Virus record (IMG/VR): IMGVR_UViG_3300043570_002319
Location: 1 to 24,706 of that record
Source: a virus
Reading direction: 5' to 3' (one strand)
Length of the DNA stretch: 24,706 nucleotides
A program made the position numbers and the translations under genes. This document shows, in pieces, positions 14,175-20,458 of the stretch (its first letter is position 1; each line of letters starts with the position of its first letter). The notes beneath the pieces are model-generated. The model worked only from the letters and a program-made list of their open reading frames with translations, had not been told where the DNA came from and ran no database searches.

Positions 14175-14324
14175 CTACCCTCCGTTACAGTTACAGTTTC
14201 TACCTTGATTGCAATCACTATTGCAATCTGTTTTATATTTGTTACCTATGATCCACCCGCATACAAATACAGCACCTATAACTAGCGTGCCATATATAAC
14301 AGTATATGCGATACTATCAATCAC
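14175..14324 (-). CDS. 49-aa membrane protein with Cys-rich tail
   Basis: A short gene starting GTG at 14324, overlapping the folE stop (GTGA), with AGGGA about 9 nt upstream; it ends TAG at 14175. Residues about 5-27 form one hydrophobic helix. The tail TDCNSDCNQGRNCNCNGG holds four cysteines in a compact CxxxC...CxC arrangement. Small membrane proteins with NQGRxC-type tails recur in phages. The Cys tail could bind metal or form disulfides; the function is unknown. Confidence 0.7.
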   Translation of the reverse strand: MIDSIAYTVIYGTLVIGAVFVCGWIIGNKYKTDCNSDCNQGRNCNCNGG

Positions 14325-15004
14325 TTTGATGATCCCTGCCTAGCAATTTGATAGAATTCATTACGAGCAGCCACATCACTTTTGAATCCACCACCCAATT
14401 TACTTGTAACAGTAGAGCTACCGGTATCTTCCACACCTCTAGAGGATACACATAAATGTTCAGCTTCAATCATCACTGCAATATCATCTGTTTCCAAAAT
14501 GAATTGCAATGCGTGATAAATCTGTTCCGTCAATCGCTCTTGAATCTGCGGTCGTTTACTAAAGTATTCTACCACCCTGTTAATCTTGCTAAGACCAAGC
14601 ACCTTTTTGTTAGGCACATAAGCTACAGTGGCTTTACCTACGATTGGCAAAATATGATGCTCACAGTTTGAATATACTGCTACTCCGCGCTCAACAACCA
14701 TTTCATCGTATTTCATTTTGTTGTCAACTGCGGTACATTTTGGAAATGCATCGTAGTCCAGACCCCAAAAAATTTCATTGGTGGCCATCTTAGCCCAACG
14801 ATTAGGCGTTTCAGCCAAGCTATCATCAGTGAGATCCAATCCCAATGTCTCCATGATAGCAGTCATATGCATTTGAATTTTATCAATCTTGGCTTTTCGG
14901 TCTAGATTGTTTGGTTTCATTGGAGTTTCAACGCCCATTTTAACTAGATGAGCGTGAACCAGTTGGCCTAATTCGGGATTTGTTTTTGATTTATTGTAAG
15001 ACAT
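14321..15004 (-). CDS. folE: FolE, GTP cyclohydrolase I
   Basis: A 227-residue enzyme that converts GTP to dihydroneopterin triphosphate, the first step towards 7-deazaguanines (and folate). Zinc ligands C114 and H117 in SNCEHHILP and C185 in AEHLC are present, with H183 as the likely catalytic His. VPNKKVLGLSKINRVVEYFSKRPQIQERL is a near-textbook family stretch. The frame extends to 15061, but AAGGAAGG 5 nt before ATG 15004 sets the start. The first ~35 residues are a non-conserved extension. Its leader contains a 9-bp hairpin. Together with QueD, QueE and DpdA it points to DNA modification. Confidence 0.95.
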   Translation of the reverse strand: MSYNKSKTNPELGQLVHAHLVKMGVETPMKPNNLDRKAKIDKIQMHMTAIMETLGLDLTDDSLAETPNRWAKMATNEIFWGLDYDAFPKCTAVDNKMKYDEMVVERGVAVYSNCEHHILPIVGKATVAYVPNKKVLGLSKINRVVEYFSKRPQIQERLTEQIYHALQFILETDDIAVMIEAEHLCVSSRGVEDTGSSTVTSKLGGGFKSDVAARNEFYQIARQGSSK

Positions 15005-15035
15005 GGTACCTTCCTTTGTGATGGTATGTTTTTTG

Positions 15036-15063
15036 AAGTGTGCGACCTTTGTGCCGCACACTT
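15036..15063 (-). promoter_or_regulatory. stable hairpin in the folE leader
   Basis: A perfect 9-bp stem (AAGTGTGCG / CGCACACTT) with a 10-nt loop lies 31 nt before the folE ATG. On the minus strand it is followed by CAAAAAAC rather than a U-run, so it is not a normal terminator. It may stabilise the mRNA or control folE translation. Confidence 0.5.
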
Positions 15064-15077
15064 ATTTAGCGTCTTAA

Positions 15078-15266
15078 TTAAGCCTTAGCTTCTTTTCGTG
15101 CGTTCTTAGTCTCAGTAATTTCGTTGCGCCGGGCCTTGATCGCCTTAGCTAGTTCGGCCAATGCCTTGCGTGCGCGAGTTCCCGCGGCTGAATTACCTGC
15201 TTCAAACTTTGCAGATTCCGCTTGGTATGCTGCCATGTGTGTTTCGATTTCTGTATTTGGGTTCAT
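15078..15266 (-). CDS. histone H1-like (Hc1-type) small DNA-binding protein
   Basis: A 62-residue Ala/Lys/Arg-rich helical protein. GNSAAGTRARKALAELAKAI is the characteristic motif of bacterial Hc1-like proteins (GNKAAGTRARKA type), followed by a basic tail (KARRNEITETKNARKEAKA). Such proteins are thought to bind and compact DNA. AAAGGA precedes the ATG. In a phage it could package or shield DNA or act on the host nucleoid. The assignment rests on one motif and composition. Confidence 0.75.
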   Translation of the reverse strand: MNPNTEIETHMAAYQAESAKFEAGNSAAGTRARKALAELAKAIKARRNEITETKNARKEAKA

Positions 15267-15289
15267 TTTCTTTTCCTTTAAGGTTAAAT

Positions 15290-15391
15290 TTATACCGGGG
15301 ACTTTGAAGTAAGAACTACTTCAATTCCAGTTCGTCCAATGGCCTTAAGCCAAGTATTCAATCTGTTCATAATGACGGTATCATCCTTTGG
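15290..15391 (-). pseudogene. second copy of the neighbouring gene's C-terminal module, out of frame
   Basis: Directly after the 68-aa gene, shifted +1, the sequence encodes 33 residues (PKDDTVIMNRLNTWLKAIGRT...SPV) that closely copy the last part of that gene (PKDDSVIIHHLNTWLKAIGRT...). The frame joins at CCC-A near 15389-15392. It is either a relic of tandem duplication or is reached by +1 frameshifting. An internal ATG could yield a 26-residue peptide. Confidence 0.7.
15304..15324. other. hairpin at the end of the duplicated module
   Basis: TTGAAGTA and TACTTCAA form a perfect 8-bp stem around a 5-nt loop. It overlaps the coding relic and lacks a U-run. Possibly an mRNA 3' or leader structure before the Hc1-like gene. 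Confidence 0.3.
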
Positions 15392-15587
15392 GCGATGATA
15401 CTGGAATTACTTCAATGTTAGTTCGTCCAATAGCTTTAAGCCAAGTATTAAGATGATGAATGATAACTGAATCGTCCTTGGGATTATCAAAGCTAATAGA
15501 TACATCCATTAAAGTATCATTAGTTGAATCTTCTCTGCTACCGAAAGACAGAGAGTAATTTGTATTGATTTTTTCTTGCTGTGCCAC
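15381..15587 (-). CDS. 68-aa phage protein with duplicated C-terminal module
   Basis: A 68-residue protein starting GTG at 15587. It has a Ser/Asp-rich N-terminal half (MAQQEKINTNYSLSFGSRED) and the module NPKDDSVIIHHLNTWLKAIGRTNIEVI. The stop TGA occurs exactly where a second copy of the module begins in the +1 frame. HHLNTWLKAIG looks helical and amphipathic. Only a weak AAGAAAG lies upstream of the GTG. Function unknown. Confidence 0.7.
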   Translation of the reverse strand: MAQQEKINTNYSLSFGSREDSTNDTLMDVSISFDNPKDDSVIIHHLNTWLKAIGRTNIEVIPVSSPKG

Positions 15588-15599
15588 GTTATTCTTTCT

Positions 15600-16775
15600 T
15601 TAATATTTTGCTTCTGATGTGTACTTACGATAATCTGTAGTCATTCTAAGCATTGACTCACCTTTACCTTCTAAGATATCACAAATACGGTCAATGGTAC
15701 CATCGTTGTAACTACTGATTGCACCCAACTTAGGATGAGGTGCTTCCAACAATACTTCTAGCTTATTCAAGGCATCTTCAATACTCCAAGGAACATACAT
15801 ACGAGTATGATCATTGGCAAAAGTTTCAGGGAAAGACCTATAAGCAGGATACAGAACATTACATCCCAAAGCGTCGGCTTCAGATACTGTGTTTGAGACC
15901 CAGTCTTGTAAAGCACAATTAAACACCACGCGACTGTCATTAACAATATTATAGTAATCATTCTTTCCTAGATTTTCATAGATTGTTAATAGACCTCGCT
16001 GTTGGTATGAGCGGGTCCTAGCCATGTAGCTGTCATTGTTTGACTTCAACGCAGAACCACTACACACTGCAAACTCAGTTGAACTTTCAGGATGCTTCGT
16101 AATGTAAGCATTAATCAGATCCATATAGAAATCAGGTTGCTTTTCCTGATCCCATCTAGCCGAGAATACCACCCGCTTTTTACGCTCATTGAATGGCTTG
16201 ATAGAGTCAACCCGTGATTGCACTTCAGCCTTACCAAATGCCAAACCACTGATATTGTAGATCGGGGCCTTCCAGCCCGCAATCTTCATATGCATTACCA
16301 TTTCTTCGTTAGTGGCTAGCACACCATCAACGAAACTATCGACCATTTTTTCATAATGACCCATGAAGTCAGCCATGTCCCAAACGTGAACAAAATCGTC
16401 GGGGTCGATAGACTGAGCAAGGCAACGGACGAAAATCTTGGGCCGACTGGTAATAGAAATTTGTTTCATAATGTAGGGCAATGATTCAATCCCGGGCTGA
16501 AACATATCTTCAAAATAAATAACGTCACCCGATCGTACTTCACCGGCCTTCATCATCTTTACTAGATTCATCAACTGACTCATGCCAAAGTAGGTACGAC
16601 CGTGTGCGTCTAACACCTGCCCAGTAACGATAGCCTGATCATTAGTCAGCGTTTCCCCTGGTACAATGAGATAGTCAATATTCCGTTGTTTGAATACAGC
16701 CTCATTCCATTGTTGCAGTTGATAGGTGTATCGGGCAACATAGGGCTCAAGTCCGCAATATATCAATCGTCGCAT
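15600..16775 (-). CDS. GT-B family glycosyltransferase
   Basis: A 391-residue protein from ATG at 16775 (MRRLIYCGLEPYVARYTYQL). A GTG four codons upstream touches the AGAGGG motif and is too close to it to be the start. The donor half shows VVFSARWDQEKQPDFYMDLI, a run after NCALQDWVSNTVSEADALGC matching the nucleotide-sugar E-x7-E-like region, and a GT-B Rossmann pattern. There is no signal or membrane anchor, so it acts in the cytoplasm. It is the second glycosyltransferase in the window and differs clearly from the one at 9037-10377. The substrate could be phage DNA, protein or glycan. Confidence 0.82.
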   Translation of the reverse strand: MRRLIYCGLEPYVARYTYQLQQWNEAVFKQRNIDYLIVPGETLTNDQAIVTGQVLDAHGRTYFGMSQLMNLVKMMKAGEVRSGDVIYFEDMFQPGIESLPYIMKQISITSRPKIFVRCLAQSIDPDDFVHVWDMADFMGHYEKMVDSFVDGVLATNEEMVMHMKIAGWKAPIYNISGLAFGKAEVQSRVDSIKPFNERKKRVVFSARWDQEKQPDFYMDLINAYITKHPESSTEFAVCSGSALKSNNDSYMARTRSYQQRGLLTIYENLGKNDYYNIVNDSRVVFNCALQDWVSNTVSEADALGCNVLYPAYRSFPETFANDHTRMYVPWSIEDALNKLEVLLEAPHPKLGAISSYNDGTIDRICDILEGKGESMLRMTTDYRKYTSEAKY

Positions 16776-16793
16776 TCTTGTAGTCACCCTCTA

Positions 16794-17003
16794 TCAATCG
16801 ACCTTGGCGTCGATTTCCCACATATCCTTCGCTGGCTTGCCTGAAAGATACTTGGTGAATTGCCGATATGCAAAACTTTTGTTGTTATACAAATCAGTTT
16901 CATCCATATTATATCCAAACCGCTTGCAGAACTCTAGATATTTTTCCAGATCGTCGAAAAGTTGATGAACCCGTGGGTTGGATTGAAAGATAATTTTTGC
17001 CAT
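16794..17003 (-). CDS. conserved 69-aa phage protein
   Basis: A 69-residue protein with a strong Shine-Dalgarno (AAGGAGA) before the ATG. FQSNPRVHQLFDDLEKYLEFCKRFGY and NNKSFAYRQFTKYLSGKPAKD fit an uncharacterised family in environmental T4-like phages. Helical and charged, without catalytic residues that I can identify. It lies between the T-fold gene and the glycosyltransferase. Confidence 0.8.
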   Translation of the reverse strand: MAKIIFQSNPRVHQLFDDLEKYLEFCKRFGYNMDETDLYNNKSFAYRQFTKYLSGKPAKDMWEIDAKVD

Positions 17004-17013
17004 TTGGTTCTCC

Positions 17014-17466
17014 TTAGATGGCTAGTTGTTGAATAGGTTGATGTGTTTTATAACTAATAGTAGCACCGTTCTCACCGTCTTCACTGACGGTAATCTCAAT
17101 GTCACGTTTGGGATAACGAGTAGCAATAACCTCATATAGGTCATCACTAATCATTTCACAACTCTTGAAATTCAATTCAATGGTGCCTTGCGAATATAGA
17201 TTCTCAAGCCAACGCTTAAATTGAATAAATTCAATATCCCTGTCATTGTGAAATACTTCAATCGCCACTTCAAAATGAAAAATGTGACGATGGGGAGTTC
17301 CTAGAAAGCTAACATCATATTCATCCCCTGTTTTAAGAGCGGGATCTGTTGCTGCTGCTGGATAGCAATGAATACCTTCTTTCTGGAATGTCACAAATAT
17401 GAGTCGTTTTGCTTTAGCTGAAATAGCTGAGCGGCGATCTGCCAATGCTTGGTCTCGTTGATCCAT
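17014..17466 (-). CDS. QueD-like T-fold protein (inferred), possible pathway paralogue
   Basis: A 150-residue protein from ATG at 17466 (AAAGGAAA upstream; a frame extension to 17493 is unlikely). The layout follows the QueD/PTPS T-fold: a first strand with H33 (GIHCYP), then PHRHIFHFEVAIEV with H59 and H61 like the HGH zinc motif, IEFIQFKRWLENL like the 'DFxxLK' helix, KSCEMISDDLYEVI like 'TSENIA', and ITVSEDGENGA with E129 where QueD has its 'ET' Glu. The Asp-His catalytic pair of QueD is missing. So the three-His metal site may remain while the chemistry differs. It is 2 genes downstream of dpdA. The fold is inference from pattern, not a search. Confidence 0.5.
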   Translation of the reverse strand: MDQRDQALADRRSAISAKAKRLIFVTFQKEGIHCYPAAATDPALKTGDEYDVSFLGTPHRHIFHFEVAIEVFHNDRDIEFIQFKRWLENLYSQGTIELNFKSCEMISDDLYEVIATRYPKRDIEITVSEDGENGATISYKTHQPIQQLAI

Positions 17467-17476
17467 GGTGTTTCCT

Positions 17477-17698
17477 TTATCGATAGTCATCAAAATGTAC
17501 CCGTTGAGTGTCTTCTTCCCATTGCAAACGATTAAGCCTACGCAGTTCAGTTGCTACTTGATTTTTCTTATCAGACAATGTGGTAATCTTATCTAGAGTA
17601 GTATTGTCTGATGTTTTTAAGTGAATTAATTGTAGAATCTGCCCATCTAAAAGATTTTGAGATTCCTCTAAAGAAGATATTTGTGTGCTATATGACAT
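17477..17698 (-). CDS. 73-aa coiled-coil-like phage protein
   Basis: A 73-residue protein with heptad-like hydrophobics (SLEESQNLLDGQILQLIHL, LSDKKNQVATELRRLNRLQ), consistent with a short coiled coil. The ATG follows the dpdA stop by one base, with AGGAAC inside the dpdA end as ribosome site, so it is co-translated with dpdA. It could be a partner or adaptor for the transglycosylase, but no family is recognised. Confidence 0.7.
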   Translation of the reverse strand: MSYSTQISSLEESQNLLDGQILQLIHLKTSDNTTLDKITTLSDKKNQVATELRRLNRLQWEEDTQRVHFDDYR

Positions 17699-17699
17699 A

Positions 17700-19301
17700 T
17701 TATGTTCCTAGTTGAAATAGTTCATTGAACATTGGTTCAAATGATGTTGCCTTTTTAACAGCCTTCGTTTCAGTTTTTGTCGAATGAAAATCTCCGTCAA
17801 AGTTATTATTTAGAGAAGTTATTGGATTAATTGCTTTTTTACCACTAAACCCTTGACTGCCTGATTTTAATTGCATCCAAAAGTTACTATGTTTTTCAAT
17901 CAATTCCAAACTCTTCTGTCTATCGTTCAACTTAAAAATAGCATCAACTATTTCGCTAAATCGAATTCGTTCAAAGGTATCATTCATCAACATTTTAGGA
18001 ATAATCCCATTGTCATACCGACGATTTGCCTCTTGCACCGCAGTCATATGCATATACACATTATGACTTTGTAGCAAAGTATAGCTCAATGTATCCCAAC
18101 TAGTTTTAGTTTCTTTACCATGTTGACCCAAGAATCCCTGTCCTCTATAACACAAATCATTCAGTGTCATTATATCAGTTACAGGGCTATCTGTAAACAG
18201 CTTATGGATACCGTCTTGTAATACTGCATCTCTAAATTTCCGGGTATCAGTGGAATAACTTTTCTTCTCGGCAGTTTTTTCCATACTGTACGCCCATTTT
18301 TTATTATGCTCAATGGTTGTGTTGAAATATGCCAAGCCCTTCGCTGCACTAAAGAATGGGCTAGCACAGTCAAAAGTAATCTGTAGGCGAGGATTATTGT
18401 ATTTGCGAATTGCACGTTGAATATCGGTAAACAACACCGCATATTCCAAAATACTTGTTCCCAAACAGTGAATAAGATCGTGCTTGCCCTCAGCAAGTAA
18501 ACCATCGTGGATTATACCAACCAACCTCTTTAGCATAAGGTGGATGTCGATTTTGTTTTGTCCTCCAAAAGCCCACCCATTAAAATGATTATCCGGGTAT
18601 TGATTTAAATCACAATACTTTTTCATCTCCCCATACCATTGGTCAGATTGTTCGTGCGTCAACCCCTGCAGTACATTTAAAAACTTACACTTTCCCGAAC
18701 GATGCTGCAAGAAGTATTCGTTATTGATGTGGGTGGCGTCGATTGCTTCCTGAATGGTACTGATACCATGCAATGATTGCCCCTCTAATTTATGACCCAC
18801 CGGGTGTTTTAGATTGAAGGTGCGTAGTGATTGAGAGGGGATATCTAGACACATTCCATAATCCATGTACGTATCCATCCAATTTAGCACGGCTTTACGC
18901 TTGATCATGGCCCGAGGACAAGCGGGATCCTTCCAATCAGCAGGCCATTGCCCTTTAAGAATCTGGAATCCACCACTGTCACCCAACATAAATGTGCCAG
19001 CCTCCCGGTCTCGGATAATGCTCTCTGAAGAATCAACTACTGTGGTATCTAAGTTGGCGTGCCCTGCCGAGTAAAGACCCCACTTATACACATACAATCC
19101 TTCTTTGCTGTTGAGAAAATTTAGCTTTTCCACATCACCATTGAACCCTTTGGGGATTCTAGCTGAGTCGAAATAATTTTCACCCGCTCGCTGCTTACCC
19201 AGTCCAGCAATGTAAAATGAACTGATAGCCGGCAAAAATAAGGCATACTTACTTAATCCGTTCGGTAAGGTTTGTCCTATAGTTAAATCAACTTGCTTCA
19301 T
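17700..19301 (-). CDS. dpdA: DpdA, 7-deazaguanine DNA transglycosylase
   Basis: A 533-residue member of the TGT superfamily. DpdA exchanges guanine in DNA for a preQ0-type 7-deazaguanine. The hallmark GDSGGFQI is at residues 107-114 (D108 equals the general-base/binding Asp of TGT), LNVLQG at 208-213, GGQN at 246-249, and the nucleophile region ITFDCASPF with D311 (TGT's TFDCV). It is longer than tRNA TGTs and lacks an obvious C-terminal CxCxxC-type zinc site. It starts at ATG directly after the upstream stop. Neighbouring folE, queD and queE supply its base. Placed in the DNA rather than tRNA group by residues around the active site and by context. Confidence 0.88.
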   Translation of the reverse strand: MKQVDLTIGQTLPNGLSKYALFLPAISSFYIAGLGKQRAGENYFDSARIPKGFNGDVEKLNFLNSKEGLYVYKWGLYSAGHANLDTTVVDSSESIIRDREAGTFMLGDSGGFQILKGQWPADWKDPACPRAMIKRKAVLNWMDTYMDYGMCLDIPSQSLRTFNLKHPVGHKLEGQSLHGISTIQEAIDATHINNEYFLQHRSGKCKFLNVLQGLTHEQSDQWYGEMKKYCDLNQYPDNHFNGWAFGGQNKIDIHLMLKRLVGIIHDGLLAEGKHDLIHCLGTSILEYAVLFTDIQRAIRKYNNPRLQITFDCASPFFSAAKGLAYFNTTIEHNKKWAYSMEKTAEKKSYSTDTRKFRDAVLQDGIHKLFTDSPVTDIMTLNDLCYRGQGFLGQHGKETKTSWDTLSYTLLQSHNVYMHMTAVQEANRRYDNGIIPKMLMNDTFERIRFSEIVDAIFKLNDRQKSLELIEKHSNFWMQLKSGSQGFSGKKAINPITSLNNNFDGDFHSTKTETKAVKKATSFEPMFNELFQLGT

Positions 19302-19643
19302 TTATGGATTTTCTTCTTTAATTAAGGATGCGATCATATCAATTTTATTTTGTAAATGTCTCCGCTCTTCAATAAGAACAGAAAGAGTTAGATGACTAGT
19401 TGCCAATTGTGCTAACTCTTGTTCTTCTTGACGCTTTTTAGCAACCCACTCAAGTAGTTCTACTACATCAGCCGATGAGTTTAATACAACAGTGTTGTCT
19501 ATTTTAAGCCATCTTCCGCTATCACTAACTTCAAAATGTTTTTGAATTCCATTCCATTGCACCGGTCCAGTGACATTAGGTAATGTCCACGATTGATCTA
19601 TTTGATAGACCATTGGTCCGTGGTGCCAATGAATCTTAATCAT
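19302..19643 (-). CDS. 113-aa phage protein of unknown function
   Basis: A 113-residue protein between the clamp and dpdA; the ATG overlaps the clamp stop (ATGA) and its stop abuts the dpdA ATG. The N-terminal half is beta-like with Trp residues (IKIHWHHGPMVYQIDQSWTLP, QWNGIQKHFEV). The C-terminal half is a charged helix (EWVAKKRQEEQELAQLA, IEERRHLQNKIDMIASLIKE), probably a coiled coil. Function not recognised; the tight packing suggests co-expression with clamp and DpdA. Confidence 0.75.
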   Translation of the reverse strand: MIKIHWHHGPMVYQIDQSWTLPNVTGPVQWNGIQKHFEVSDSGRWLKIDNTVVLNSSADVVELLEWVAKKRQEEQELAQLATSHLTLSVLIEERRHLQNKIDMIASLIKEENP

Positions 19644-20371
19644 TTTGCTTGTGCGGGTAGCAAGTAGCGATAGGTTGCAAGACCACTGTCAACTGTAATC
19701 TCTGCTGCACCTTGATCACTGATGCGAACAGTTTTGTCGCCAGGCAGATCCATGATGGCCAAGAAAACCTTAACAGGCCACATCCAAGCGCGAGTTAGCA
19801 CACCGGTGACACTTGGTTGAAATACAAAGTTACCACTGTGAGTGCTTGGGTCGCCGAAGAAAATCTTCAAGTCACCATTTTCAGTCTTAGCAGTGAAGGT
19901 TGTTTCATCATTGTTTGCTTGCGCTTGCTTTTTAAGACGCATAATTCCCGCAACAGTTGGTTCGAATTCTACGTTCCAAGCTGCACCCTTAAAGGTAACT
20001 GTCTTAACTTTCTCGTCAACGATAGACTTAGCCATCAAACGATAATCATTAATAAAGTCTCCGCTCTTGGTTTCAAAGTGCATTGCGCTAGGAATATCAA
20101 CCCCATCACGTGATGTCCTAGTTACATTAATCTTAGCGTGTTCGTCGTAGTCATCAAACCCAAGAATAATTTTCAGCTTTGATAGATTGGGCATACCAAA
20201 TGTCCCAACAAAATCTGCGACAGGATTTTTCATAGTGCCCATAACAATAACTGATTTATCTTCTGCGATAGCAGACATCTGCGTTTCGGTATCAGTACCC
20301 ACTATCTTAATCAAATCCACACATCCGAGCCCGTATGTATGTTGGATCAAGTCTTGTAGATTATCTTTCAT
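19640..20371 (-). CDS. 45: T4-type sliding clamp (gp45)
   Basis: A 243-residue clamp (T4 gp45 is 228). Features are FGMPNLSKLKIIL, the central SGDFINDYRLM and the C-terminal VFLAIMDLPGDKTVRISDQGA followed by YRYLLPAQAK, matching phage PCNA-like clamps. It forms a ring that holds gp43 on DNA and, in T4, activates late transcription. The clamp loader (44/62) is not in the window. AAAGGA precedes the ATG, and a strong promoter lies at 20416-20444. The assignment is from overall pattern, size and position after the polymerase gene. Confidence 0.88.
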   Translation of the reverse strand: MKDNLQDLIQHTYGLGCVDLIKIVGTDTETQMSAIAEDKSVIVMGTMKNPVADFVGTFGMPNLSKLKIILGFDDYDEHAKINVTRTSRDGVDIPSAMHFETKSGDFINDYRLMAKSIVDEKVKTVTFKGAAWNVEFEPTVAGIMRLKKQAQANNDETTFTAKTENGDLKIFFGDPSTHSGNFVFQPSVTGVLTRAWMWPVKVFLAIMDLPGDKTVRISDQGAAEITVDSGLATYRYLLPAQAK

Positions 20372-20415
20372 ATTTTTCCTTTGTGTTAGTATTATTTAGG
20401 TTTATAATATATTGC

Positions 20416-20444
20416 ATTATATTATATTTTATTGCGTAAGTCAA
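20416..20444 (-). promoter_or_regulatory. sigma70-type promoter for the clamp-dpdA operon
   Basis: On the minus strand TTGACT (20444-20439), a 17-nt spacer and a perfect TATAAT (20421-20416) in the 87-nt gap after the polymerase gene. It would drive the clamp, the 113-aa gene, dpdA and genes beyond. Confidence 0.82.
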
Positions 20445-20458
20445 ATTGATTGGGTAGC

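Noticed and set aside
14173-14320. tRNA gene in the gap after folE
   Set aside because: No cloverleaf or T-arm sequence; the gap is filled by a 49-codon coding frame.
15005-15063. Canonical preQ1-I riboswitch before folE
   Set aside because: The stem is too long and the loop lacks the conserved core residues of class I; kept only as an undefined leader hairpin.
15036-15063. Intrinsic terminator before folE
   Set aside because: On the minus strand the stem is followed by A residues, not a U-run.
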